DNA from: an uncultured Acidimicrobiales bacterium
GTDB taxonomy: Bacteria; Actinomycetota; Acidimicrobiia; Acidimicrobiales; SHLQ01
Direction: 5' to 3'
Assembly (NCBI GenBank): GCA_938038815.1
Contig: CALHTF010000083.1
Location: 1 to 58,995, forward strand
DNA length: 58,995 nucleotides
Part shown: positions 8,879-16,870 of the stretch, piece after piece
Layout: every line of letters begins with the position of its first letter
How positions within the stretch are numbered: position 1 is the stretch's first letter
The notes under the pieces: generated by a model
Database searches by the model: none
Told to the model about the DNA's origin: nothing
The model's input: the letters and a program-made list of their open reading frames with translations, nothing else
Translations under genes and position numbers: made by a program

Positions 8879-9460
8879 TTACGAGAGTAAATCGAGAAAC
8901 AGTTGGTGCAATCGGTCGTCGCCGGTGAGTTCGGGATGAAACGACGACGCCATAACAGCGCCAGTACGGCACAGCACCGGTTCTTGTTGATGGGTCGATA
9001 GTACTTCGACATCGTCACCCAGCGCCTCTACCGCTGGCGCCCGAATGAAAACCGCATGAAACGGTTCGTCGAGCCCGGTGACTTCCAGGTCGGTCTCGAA
9101 CGATTCGGTTTGGCGGCCATAGGCGTTGCGGCGAGCCTGGTAGTCGAGCGCTCCGAAACACCGTTGATCCGAGCGCCCATCGGCCACCTCGGAGGCGAGC
9201 AGAATCATGCCGGCACAGGTGCCGAATGCCGCAAGTCCACCGTCGAGCGCCGCTTTGAGCGGATCGAAGAGGTTCTGCGATTCGAGCAGCATCGACATGG
9301 TGGTCGACTCACCGCCCGGCAAAATGAGGCCGTCGCACCGATCGAGATCGGCGGCGGTTCGAACTTCAAATCCCTCGACGCCGAGGCGGTCTAGGGCTTG
9401 TAGATGGAGCCGAAAGGCGCCCTGCATTGCGAGGACGCCAACGGCCGGACCAGCTACCAA
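8879..9460 (-). CDS. pdxT: Pyridoxal 5'-phosphate synthase glutaminase subunit
   Basis: 193 residues. Class I glutaminase fold with GVLAMQGAF, the oxyanion strand LPGGESTTM, nucleophile Cys82 in FGTCAGM, and the His175/Glu177 pair in SFHPEL. It releases ammonia from glutamine for PdxS. The start is taken as a TTG at 9460, overlapping the pdxS stop by seven bases; the nearest ATG (9427) would cut into the first beta strand. A GAGG lies directly before the TTG, closer than usual. Confidence 0.95.
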   Translation of the reverse strand: MVAGPAVGVLAMQGAFRLHLQALDRLGVEGFEVRTAADLDRCDGLILPGGESTTMSMLLESQNLFDPLKAALDGGLAAFGTCAGMILLASEVADGRSDQRCFGALDYQARRNAYGRQTESFETDLEVTGLDEPFHAVFIRAPAVEALGDDVEVLSTHQQEPVLCRTGAVMASSFHPELTGDDRLHQLFLDLLS

Positions 9461-10350
9461 CCTCGTTCGGCCATCTTGGTTTCGAGGTTTGCCATCTCGA
9501 GACCCTTCATCGCCGGACCAAGACCACGGCTTACCTTGGCCAAGATATCGGCGTCGGTGTAGTTGAGGGTCGCCTGAACAATCGCCTCCGCCATCTGGGC
9601 AGGCTCAGAACTCTTGAAGATGCCCGAACCAACAAAGACCGACTGAGCCCCAAGCTGCATGGTCATCGCCGCATCGGCCGGAGTAGCGATACCGCCGGCG
9701 CAGAACATCGGCACCGGAAGTTCGCCCGTCTCGGCGATCTCTTGCACGAGCGGCAACGGCGCCTGAAGCTGCTTGGCCCACTCGAACAGTTCGGCCTGGT
9801 CGGCCTTGGTGATCTTGCCAATGTCGCCCAGGATCGAACGCAGGTGACGAGTGGCCTCGACGATGTTGCCGGTTCCGGCTTCGCCCTTGGAGCGGATCAT
9901 GCAGGCACCTTCGCTGATACGGCGAAGCGCTTCACCCAGGTTGGTTGCCCCACAAACGAACGGAACGGTGAACGCCCACTTGTCGATGTGGTGGGTTTCG
10001 TCGGCCGGGGTGAGGACCTCGGACTCGTCGATGTAGTCGACGTCGAGGCTCTGGAGGATCTGCGCCTCGACGAAGTGGCCAATGCGAGCCTTGGCCATCA
10101 CCGGGATGGTCACGGTCTCTTGGATGCCCTGAATCATCTCGGGATCCGACATCCGCGAAACGCCACCGTCGCGGCGGATATCGGACGGGACTCGTTCGAG
10201 AGCCATAACGGCGACGGCGCCGGCGTCCTCGGCGATCTTTGCCTGCTCAGGGTTGACAACGTCCATGATGACGCCGCCCTTCAGCATTTCGGCAAGGCCA
10301 CGCTTTACAAGCGGCGAGCCGGTCTCACGAGAGGTCGAAGTTTCAGACAT
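9454..10350 (-). CDS. pdxS: Pyridoxal 5'-phosphate synthase subunit PdxS
   Basis: 298 residues from the ATG at 10350; the longer open frame upstream is not conserved in character. TIM-barrel synthase that makes PLP from ribose 5-phosphate, glyceraldehyde 3-phosphate and ammonia from PdxT. Seen: [46 protein letters not shown] with catalytic lysine, and [14 protein letters not shown] in the phosphate-binding part. It overlaps pdxT. PLP made here would feed enzymes such as metB and cbs elsewhere in the window. Confidence 0.97.
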   Translation of the reverse strand: MSETSTSRETGSPLVKRGLAEMLKGGVIMDVVNPEQAKIAEDAGAVAVMALERVPSDIRRDGGVSRMSDPEMIQGIQETVTIPVMAKARIGHFVEAQILQSLDVDYIDESEVLTPADETHHIDKWAFTVPFVCGATNLGEALRRISEGACMIRSKGEAGTGNIVEATRHLRSILGDIGKITKADQAELFEWAKQLQAPLPLVQEIAETGELPVPMFCAGGIATPADAAMTMQLGAQSVFVGSGIFKSSEPAQMAEAIVQATLNYTDADILAKVSRGLGPAMKGLEMANLETKMAERGW

Positions 10351-10379
10351 GGAGTCAGCATAGGACTGGATTTGCCTAG

Positions 10380-10406
10380 TAGCCCACCCGTTTATGGGGT
10401 GGGTTA
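10380..10406. promoter_or_regulatory. Strong hairpin between DUF3048 gene and pdxS
   Basis: A ten-pair stem (TAGCCCACCC with GGGTGGGTTA, one G-T pair) and a seven-base loop. The right arm contains the stop codon of the DUF3048 gene; pdxS starts 30 bases further on in the transcript. No U-run follows, so it could be an intrinsic terminator of the type common in actinobacteria, or a processing or attenuation structure ahead of pdxS. Confidence 0.5.
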
Positions 10407-11564
10407 TTCGTTCACCGATGCCGGGTCGGCAGCCGCATCTGCTTGGTCCTGGTCGAGAAGCGCCATATCGCCCTCGCGCATCAGCTGGACAAAGGTCTGA
10501 CCGGCCGCCAAGCGCACCGGATCCCCGCCCAGATCGAGAATATCGAACCCGTTGCGGGGGTTGTCGCGACGCCATACTCCCTCGACCCGACCGCCTTCGG
10601 TGAACACGACCGCCCGGCCGGTTCCACTCGTGATCGCTTGGGGCGACGCGGCGTCGGCCGCGCTGATCTTGTAGTCGATTTCAAGCGCTACCACGTTGGC
10701 GGGCGCAATCTGGTCGCCCGACCCAGCGAGGTGCGGAACCAAACCTTGGTACCGCTTCCAGACGCCCATATCGTCGTCCCATGCGTAGGTGACGGGGGTG
10801 CGTTGGTTGGTGGTAAATCGCATGCCGGGGTTCGGTGCACCTTCGGTCGATTCACCTTCGGCGTTGTAACGAAAGACCGGTTGAACCGTGGCTTCGGCGG
10901 TGGTGAGGCGATCCTCGATTACCCGCTCGGGGAACAGCATCCGCTGATGCGGACGAGGCCGGTCGCCCACGTCCTCGTAGGCCGCGGTGATGTCGTCAAA
11001 GCTGGCTCGAACCAACAGGCCGGCGTTCTCGCCGCCCCGCACCTCTTGGCCGACGATGTCGTTGCTGCCCGAGTAGGCGAACAGTGGGTTGCCGAGCGGA
11101 GCGAGCAGGTCGATGTCGCTGCTGCGAGCCGAGCGGACTGGCCCCACGACCTCGGGGGCAGTCGAGTGAAACACCGCAAGGAACCGGGTGAGCTGGTTCT
11201 CGATGGCGATCTCGTACACGATGTCGGCCTCGTCGAGTCCGTCCTGCGGCCACGCCTTTTCGTCGTTGTCGATCTTGGCCACGATGGCCCGCTTCGACAG
11301 CAAGGCTTCGTCGCCGAGCGGGCGTCCGGTGAACGGTTCGATGTCGCCGTTTTCTTTGGTGAAGGTCAGATCGAGGACAAAGTCCTCGCCGGCGTCGGCA
11401 CCGGCAACGTCGGATTCGTCTTCGCTGGCATCTTCGTCTTGTGCATCGGTCACACCGATCGCCGAGCCGGCATCGGGTGGCTCATTGTCGCTGCACGACA
11501 CAAAAACGAGCACGGCAAAGACCACGGCCAGCAGCCGCAGAACGTCGCGGAGGTGGTGTGGCAT
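10404..11564 (-). CDS. DUF3048 lipoprotein (YerB-like)
   Basis: 386 residues. Lipoprotein signal with lipobox LVFVSC at the N-terminus, an acidic linker (about residues 25-60), then a full DUF3048 domain: [52 protein letters not shown] and AYSGSN. The family is an envelope lipoprotein of unknown activity; in Bacillus it is YerB. It overlaps the HtpX-like gene by one base (TAATG), placing it in one transcript with that gene and lemA. Confidence 0.9.
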   Translation of the reverse strand: MPHHLRDVLRLLAVVFAVLVFVSCSDNEPPDAGSAIGVTDAQDEDASEDESDVAGADAGEDFVLDLTFTKENGDIEPFTGRPLGDEALLSKRAIVAKIDNDEKAWPQDGLDEADIVYEIAIENQLTRFLAVFHSTAPEVVGPVRSARSSDIDLLAPLGNPLFAYSGSNDIVGQEVRGGENAGLLVRASFDDITAAYEDVGDRPRPHQRMLFPERVIEDRLTTAEATVQPVFRYNAEGESTEGAPNPGMRFTTNQRTPVTYAWDDDMGVWKRYQGLVPHLAGSGDQIAPANVVALEIDYKISAADAASPQAITSGTGRAVVFTEGGRVEGVWRRDNPRNGFDILDLGGDPVRLAAGQTFVQLMREGDMALLDQDQADAAADPASVNE

Positions 11565-12313
11565 TAGAGCTCCCGGAGAACGCTTATTCGTAAGTCGATC
11601 GGCGGATGGATCCGCTCTGTAACGACCGACGGGTCTCCTATTGGATCGGCTAACCAGAGGTGAGCATTAGAGGTACGGGCCATCGGTACCGTGGTCTCGG
11701 ACGCTCGGAGTTTCTCGAGTCCAGACAGAAAGCCTGGTGGGTACCGGGTATACCCCACCGCATCGAGGTCGGCGTCGAGGCGAAAATGTTCCGGATACAT
11801 CCACTCGATGGCCTTCCGCTTCAACCCCGCGCTGGGCAGAATCGACAACACAGCGGCCGCCAAGGTGCTACCACCGAGGTCGGTGTTGCTCGCCACGGTC
11901 AGCAGGTGGGCAAGCATGCCCTCGATCTCGAGCCGTTCGAGGCGATCGATCAAACCGGTGGTGAGCACGATCTTGGACGACTTGTTGTCGGCGCCCACCA
12001 CACAGGCGTTGGCACCCGAGCAGTTGAGCAGCTGCATCTCGGGCCGCTCGAAGCCGTGGGCGGTTACCAATACATCGAGCAGGTTCGGCACGTGGGGGTT
12101 GTCGGACGGGTCGAGCTGGCGAGGCGCCATGCCGGCGACGGCCAACTGTTCACGGCGCAGGTACACACCAGCGACGACCACCGCCCACACGATCAATCCA
12201 ACGATCAGGGCGATCCACCAATTGGTCAGCAGCCAGACGATGGCGAACACCACCAGGGCGACGATGTCGGCCACGATGGCGAGCAGCAGAAATGCTTGTT
12301 GACGAATATTCAT
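11564..12313 (-). CDS. HtpX/M48-like membrane protein with lost zinc motif
   Basis: 249 residues. Two membrane segments (about 8-29 and 33-51) then an M48-like domain. The fold is recognisable from GANACVVGADN (usually the NAFATG region) and from LDADLDAVGYTRYPPGFLSGLEKL near the C-terminus. The position of HExxH reads H136-L-L-T-V140 within EGMLAHLLTV, so the catalytic Glu and the second His ligand are gone and the protein should be inactive as a protease. It is preceded by lemA, a known partner of M48 proteins. I infer a scaffold or regulatory pseudo-protease. Confidence 0.72.
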   Translation of the reverse strand: MNIRQQAFLLLAIVADIVALVVFAIVWLLTNWWIALIVGLIVWAVVVAGVYLRREQLAVAGMAPRQLDPSDNPHVPNLLDVLVTAHGFERPEMQLLNCSGANACVVGADNKSSKIVLTTGLIDRLERLEIEGMLAHLLTVASNTDLGGSTLAAAVLSILPSAGLKRKAIEWMYPEHFRLDADLDAVGYTRYPPGFLSGLEKLRASETTVPMARTSNAHLWLADPIGDPSVVTERIHPPIDLRISVLREL

Positions 12314-12358
12314 GGGATCCCGACGAGGAGTTTGGTCCGCCGAGACGGATCAGGTTCG

Positions 12359-12928
12359 TTAGTTGTTGAAGTCGACCTGAACGTTCTCTCGAGAACCTTC
12401 GTCGGTCTCGAAGTACTCGCGCTCGGTGAAGTTGAACGAGTTGGCGATAACCGACGACGGGAAGACTTCAATCTTGGTGTTATAGCGCAAGACGCTGTCG
12501 TTGTAGTACTGGCGGGCGTACGCAATCCGGTCCTCGGTGCCGCGCAGTTCCTCTTGCAACTGCATGAAGTTCTCGTTGGCTTTGAGGTCGGGATAGGCCT
12601 CCGAAACCGCAAACAGCGACTTCAACGCACCGGTGAGGATGTTTTCGTTCTTAGCTTGGGACGCTGGACCATCGGCCGACACCGCCATGTTGCGGGCCTG
12701 GATAACGGCCTCGAGGGTTTCCTTTTCATGAGAGGCATAACCCTTAACCGTCTCGACCAAGTTCGGGATGAGGTCATAACGACGCTTGAGTTGCACGTCG
12801 ATCTGCGCCCAGGCGCCTTCGATCTTGTTACGCAGTTTGACCAGCGAGTTGTACTGGCCGATCACCCAAGCGATCAAGACGAGTACCAGAACGATCGCGA
12901 TGATCAAGATAAGAGCTATTGCTGACAT
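12359..12928 (-). CDS. lemA: LemA family protein
   Basis: 189 residues. One N-terminal membrane segment (about 4-24), then the helical LemA core: YNSLVKLRNKIEGAWAQIDV, QLKRRYDLIPNLVETVKGYA and YNDSVLRYNT. The family sits in membranes, often beside M48/HtpX peptidases or TPM-domain proteins; its role is unclear. A good ribosome site (GGAGG) lies upstream of the ATG at 12928. It is first in the minus-strand group lemA – HtpX-like – DUF3048. Confidence 0.94.
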   Translation of the reverse strand: MSAIALILIIAIVLVLVLIAWVIGQYNSLVKLRNKIEGAWAQIDVQLKRRYDLIPNLVETVKGYASHEKETLEAVIQARNMAVSADGPASQAKNENILTGALKSLFAVSEAYPDLKANENFMQLQEELRGTEDRIAYARQYYNDSVLRYNTKIEVFPSSVIANSFNFTEREYFETDEGSRENVQVDFNN

Positions 12929-13054
12929 TTCGTGGGGCCTCCGAATTGGTCCGCCAGGCGGTTCAACCAGTCTAGCCAGTAGGGGCTGAAATCGGCATCG
13001 GCGGAGGTCATACGCCTTTCGATCGGCGAAAGAGCCGACGATTTCAGTGCTCGG

Positions 13055-14143
13055 TTACCTGCGACGAGCGCCGGCGACCTCTTCGTAGGCGGCCAAGTAG
13101 GTCCGGGCGAGTCGCCGCATGGCGAAATCGTCGGCTCGCCGCTCCCCCGCTTCGCTGAGCTGCTTTTGGCGACGCTCACTCGTGAGCACGTCGTTCAGCG
13201 CGGCCCCAAGAGCCGCCGCGTCGCCCGGCGGAACCAGTGCGGCGGCTTCTCCTTGCAGGGCGACCGCCGCATAACCCGGCAAATCGCTCGCCACGACCGG
13301 AGTGCCAGCCGCCATGGCCTCGATCAGCACGACCCCGAACGATTCCCCCCGAAGCGACGGGGCACAAAATACGGTCGCACCGCGCATGCGCCGCAGCTTT
13401 TCGGTTTCGGATATCCGGCCGAGCCATTCGATCCGGTCGATCCCGAATCGGGCCGCTCGCAGCTCGTTCGTTTCTGGCCCGTCGCCGGCAACCCAAAGTC
13501 GGGTGTTGTCGGGGAGCGACTCGAACGCCTCGAGGAGCACCGCCAAACCCTTTCGCGGTTCGTGACGGCCGACGAAGAACACGGTGGGGCCGGTGGCGGG
13601 TTCGGGCTCGGCGGTTCGGGCTCGTTCGATCTCGACCCCGTTGAACACGACCTCGTAGTCGCCGCCTAGAGCATCCGATGCCATCTGTAGGGCATCTTCG
13701 GACACAGCGAAATTGCGGTCGATGCGCCGGGCCATCCACGCCACACCCGGTTTGAGGTAGTCGTAAGCGCGGCTACCGCCGGCGGCGTGGTAGGTCGCGA
13801 CGAGCGGGGCCGGCTTCAGCAGTACGGCGGTCATCGTTGGGCCCGGGGCCATTGGTTCGTGCAGATGCAGCACGTCGAAGTCCTCGTCGCGCAAGGCCCG
13901 GATCGTGCGCAGCTGAGCCGCAGGGTCGGGCGCCACCGGCGCAACCGAACCGTTGGCCACCGCAGGCAGGCTGTTGCCGAGCGGCGTGACGTCGGAGTCC
14001 GGGGGCGGCCCGTCGCAGGGAGCCAACACCCGAGCGTTGCAACCTTCGGCCCGCAGGGCGCGGGCCAAGGCAAGCACTTGGCCTTGCACGCCGCCGGGCA
14101 TGGTCAGGCTGTAAGGGCAGATGATGCCGACGCGAAGACTCAC
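13055..14143 (-). CDS. pimA: GT4 phosphatidylinositol alpha-mannosyltransferase (PimA-like)
   Basis: 362 residues from the GTG at 14143, which overlaps the acyltransferase stop (GTGA). N-terminal acceptor-binding half begins RVGIICPYSLTMPGGVQ, the PimA glycine-rich loop. C-terminal half carries VFFVGRHEPRKGLAVLLEAF and LRGESFGVVLIEAMAAGTPVV, the GDP-mannose site with the E-x7-E motif. PimA adds the first mannose to phosphatidylinositol at the inner face of the membrane. The neighbours (pgsA, PIM acyltransferase) strongly support the call. Confidence 0.9.
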   Translation of the reverse strand: MSLRVGIICPYSLTMPGGVQGQVLALARALRAEGCNARVLAPCDGPPPDSDVTPLGNSLPAVANGSVAPVAPDPAAQLRTIRALRDEDFDVLHLHEPMAPGPTMTAVLLKPAPLVATYHAAGGSRAYDYLKPGVAWMARRIDRNFAVSEDALQMASDALGGDYEVVFNGVEIERARTAEPEPATGPTVFFVGRHEPRKGLAVLLEAFESLPDNTRLWVAGDGPETNELRAARFGIDRIEWLGRISETEKLRRMRGATVFCAPSLRGESFGVVLIEAMAAGTPVVASDLPGYAAVALQGEAAALVPPGDAAALGAALNDVLTSERRQKQLSEAGERRADDFAMRRLARTYLAAYEEVAGARRR

Positions 14144-15045
14144 TGGGGCATCGGCAAGCCAAGCGCCTCGAAGTCGCTTGGCCAGTTGGGTTGCAGCAGG
14201 TGCCATTGTTCGGGGGCCCGGCGGATTTGTTCTTCAAACACGTAGGCCAACTCTTGGGTGAGCCGTACGACATCCTCGCGGAACTTGCCCTGACGGGTGG
14301 TGTCGATGGGCGGCCCGGCGATGGCGTACACGCCCTCGCCCTCGAAGTAACACACGGTGGGGATCAGCGCAGCGCCGGTGCGTAATGCCAAGGTCGCCGG
14401 CCCGGCGGGAAGGGTGGTGCGCTCGCCGAAGAACTCGACCTCCACGCCGTTGTTCTCGATATCGCGGTCGGCCAACAGACAGATCACATGGTTGGCCTTG
14501 AGGGCATTCATCACTCCGGCGCCGGCCTCGGGGCCGAGCGGAATCATGTTCATGCCGAGCGATTCGCGGAACTCGAGGAACCATTCGAAGAGTTCCTCGC
14601 TGTCGATCTGCTCGACTACCCCGGTCACCTTGTAGTGCGGAACAAGGGCCAGCCAGAACGCGGCCCACTCCCATCCGCCAAGGTGCGGTAACGCCAGGAT
14701 CGGCCCAGGTGAATCGGGGTCCTCGACCGCCCCAACAATGTGCTCAAACCCGACATACCGGAAACCGGCCGACACCCGGGCCGCACCCATGTCGGGCAAC
14801 CGGAAACTCTGCACCCAGTAGGCGGCGTAGTTGGCGAAGCTGGCGTTCACCCGCTCGGCCATTAGCTCTTTCGGCATCGGTCCGTAGACGCGTTCGAGGT
14901 TACGTTCGACGATCAGTCGGCGATCACCAGCGAACCGAGCGGCGATCGCGCCGAGCGCCTTGTTGACCGGGTCGACCGCCTCGGTGGGCAGCATGCGGGC
15001 CAAACGAGCGCCGAGTTTGTACGCCTTGGCGGCTTTGTCGACCAC
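14140..15045 (-). CDS. PIM acyltransferase (PatA/HtrB-like)
   Basis: 301 residues from a GTG at 15045. Lauroyl/myristoyl acyltransferase family: the active-site motif LPHLGGWEWAA (H-x4-E) around residue 120 and LLADRDIENNG in the second block. In actinobacteria with this gene order, the enzyme acylates a mannose of phosphatidylinositol mannoside. It starts five bases after pgsA and overlaps pimA by four bases, so the three are one operon. Confidence 0.9.
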   Translation of the reverse strand: MVDKAAKAYKLGARLARMLPTEAVDPVNKALGAIAARFAGDRRLIVERNLERVYGPMPKELMAERVNASFANYAAYWVQSFRLPDMGAARVSAGFRYVGFEHIVGAVEDPDSPGPILALPHLGGWEWAAFWLALVPHYKVTGVVEQIDSEELFEWFLEFRESLGMNMIPLGPEAGAGVMNALKANHVICLLADRDIENNGVEVEFFGERTTLPAGPATLALRTGAALIPTVCYFEGEGVYAIAGPPIDTTRQGKFREDVVRLTQELAYVFEEQIRRAPEQWHLLQPNWPSDFEALGLPMPQ

Positions 15046-15050
15046 GTTGG

Positions 15051-15731
15051 TCAGCGGCGGCCGCGTTTGATCGACGACTTGTTGGGGCGTCGTTCGCTAC
15101 GAGCCCGACGGCGCCGAGCGATGCCGTCGGGCGAGTCGACCGCTGGGGGCTGCACACTCGCCTGGCGCCAAACCTTCGCAAAGCGTTGCAGGGCAGTGAA
15201 TGCCGTGAGCGCAAACATCACCCACAGGATCGGAATCAACACTTCGTTGAACAACAAACCAATGCCGAGCACGATGAACCGCTCGGCGCGTTCCATGATG
15301 CCGCCTTTGGCATCGAAGCCGAGCGACTCGGCCTTGGCTCGTTGATACGACACCATCATGGCGGCCGCCATGATGGCCACGGGCAGCATCATGATCCGGC
15401 CAGGTTCGTTTGATGCCAGGTACCACGCGACACCACCAAACAAGATGGCGTCGGTGAGCCGGTCAGATACCGAATCGAAGAATGCGCCACGATCCGACAC
15501 GGTTCCCGATGCTTTGGCCACCGCGCCGTCAAGCGCGTCGGGCACACCGGTAAGCGCGAGGAACAGCACGCCCCAGCGGAACCAACCTTGGCCGATGAAG
15601 TAGGCCGCGGCGCCCGCCATGGCAATGCCGGTGATGGTGACCGCGTCGGCCGAAATTCCGGTGCGGCGAAGGCTTACTCCGATTGGAATGAGCGCTCGGT
15701 CAACCGCGGTACGCCAGTTACCGTCGAACAT
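15051..15731 (-). CDS. pgsA: Phosphatidylinositol phosphate synthase (CDP-alcohol phosphatidyltransferase)
   Basis: 226 residues, about six membrane helices. CDP-alcohol phosphotransferase signature at about 65-95: DALDGAVAKASG … DRGAFFDSVSDR, with a Lys where many members have Arg after the DG-x2-A motif. It would join CDP-diacylglycerol to inositol phosphate, the first step of PIM synthesis. The C-terminal 40 residues are rich in Arg/Lys, perhaps for membrane contact. Operon with the acyltransferase and pimA. Confidence 0.9.
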   Translation of the reverse strand: MFDGNWRTAVDRALIPIGVSLRRTGISADAVTITGIAMAGAAAYFIGQGWFRWGVLFLALTGVPDALDGAVAKASGTVSDRGAFFDSVSDRLTDAILFGGVAWYLASNEPGRIMMLPVAIMAAAMMVSYQRAKAESLGFDAKGGIMERAERFIVLGIGLLFNEVLIPILWVMFALTAFTALQRFAKVWRQASVQPPAVDSPDGIARRRRARSERRPNKSSIKRGRR

Positions 15732-15825
15732 GGTTACTCCCCTGGAAGCGGTCCTTTTACGGTAGCAGGACCCACTCGGGCCAAGCCTTCACGGGCGAGA
15801 CGCGCCCGCTGGCTATCCTGCGGCC

Positions 15826-16317
15826 ATGGCCGACCATTTCGACAAGCTTCGCCCCAAGACCATCATTGCGACGATCGCCGCGGTGCCGGCCCGAATGCGA
15901 GCGTCGTTCAGCCACAATCCCCAGCTCAACCCCGACGAGGTGAGCAATCTGGTGGGCGACGACGGGCAAACGATGCTCGACATCGTGGCCACCGCCACCA
16001 AGATCCTCACCGAAACCCGCTACGAAATTTCGGCGGCAGCCAACCGCGACAACGTGGTGCTCAAGCCTCGAGCGGTCGACCCGTCGGCGATTGGATTGGC
16101 GAAGGCAATGGGCGACCGCAACGACGAACTTGAAAAGCTCGAGGACGCCACCAACAAGCTGGTCGAGGTGATGGAGGTTATGTCGGCGACCGATTGGGGC
16201 CGGGTGAACCCGGTCGAGGGGATGTACTCGGTGTCGGTGGAAGAGATTGGGCGCAACATTGCCCGGATGGTGTTTGTTCACGTGAACACGGCCGAGAAGC
16301 TCGGCGTGACGAACTAG
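15826..16317 (+). CDS. 163-residue protein of unknown function, tandem paralogue 1
   Basis: I do not recognise this family with certainty. It is mostly helical and soluble, with no signal peptide. It shares with the next gene the blocks FDKLRP, LVGDDG, MLDIVATATKILTE, AANRDN, KLE and DWGRV. The helix pattern with a late DWGRV and a final helix containing His (VFVHVNTAEKLG) is reminiscent of DinB/maleylpyruvate-isomerase-type bundles, but this is weak. The ten-base spacing to the second copy implies co-transcription. It is divergent from pgsA. Confidence 0.75.
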   Translation: MADHFDKLRPKTIIATIAAVPARMRASFSHNPQLNPDEVSNLVGDDGQTMLDIVATATKILTETRYEISAAANRDNVVLKPRAVDPSAIGLAKAMGDRNDELEKLEDATNKLVEVMEVMSATDWGRVNPVEGMYSVSVEEIGRNIARMVFVHVNTAEKLGVTN

Positions 16318-16326
16318 CCTTGGGGT

Positions 16327-16818
16327 ATGGCTCAACGCTTCGACAAACTTCGTCCACCAGCGATCATCAGCACCGTCGGCTCGCTTCGCCGACGGTTCGA
16401 ATCGACCTTCACCCCGACCCCGACCGCCGAACCCGACGACGTCGCCAAACTCGTCGGCGACGACGGCCGGTCGATGCTCGACATCGTGGCCACCGCCACC
16501 AAGATCCTCACCGAGGCTCGCCACGAGATCTCGGTCGCCGCGAACCGCGATAACCCCTCGGTCAGCGCCAAAGCGATCGACCCGTCGTTGCATGGCCCAG
16601 GTCGGGCGTCGGGCAGCCGCGAAGAAGAACTCGACAAGCTCGAAGCGGCAGCCGACCAGATGGGCGAGGTTCTGTCGGTGATGTCGGGCAAGGACTGGGG
16701 TCGAGTCGCCAGTATCGATGGCGGCGGCGAGGCCACCGTCGAAAAGCTCGGACAGTGCCTGGCCAAAGCGGCCATCGCCGAACTCGACACCGCCGACGCG
16801 CTGGGCAAGACCTACTAA
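16327..16818 (+). CDS. 163-residue protein of unknown function, tandem paralogue 2
   Basis: Same length as the preceding gene and roughly half identical, so the pair arose by tandem duplication. It keeps FDKLRP, LVGDDG, LDIVATATKILTEARHEIS, AANRDN and DWGRV. It differs in the middle (a Gly/Arg-rich HGPGRASGSREEE stretch) and at the end, where the HVN of copy 1 is replaced by ALAKAAIAELDTADALG. If copy 1 binds metal through that His, copy 2 does not. Function unknown. Confidence 0.75.
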   Translation: MAQRFDKLRPPAIISTVGSLRRRFESTFTPTPTAEPDDVAKLVGDDGRSMLDIVATATKILTEARHEISVAANRDNPSVSAKAIDPSLHGPGRASGSREEELDKLEAAADQMGEVLSVMSGKDWGRVASIDGGGEATVEKLGQCLAKAAIAELDTADALGKTY

Positions 16819-16870
16819 GGCTCACCCAGCGCCCGCTTAGTTGGGCGCCGCCGCCGCCGATTGAACAGAG

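Noticed and set aside
9427..11567. Long plus-strand frames opposite pdxS and the DUF3048 gene
   Set aside because: Opposite strands encode well-conserved proteins; the plus-strand translations are biased shadows.
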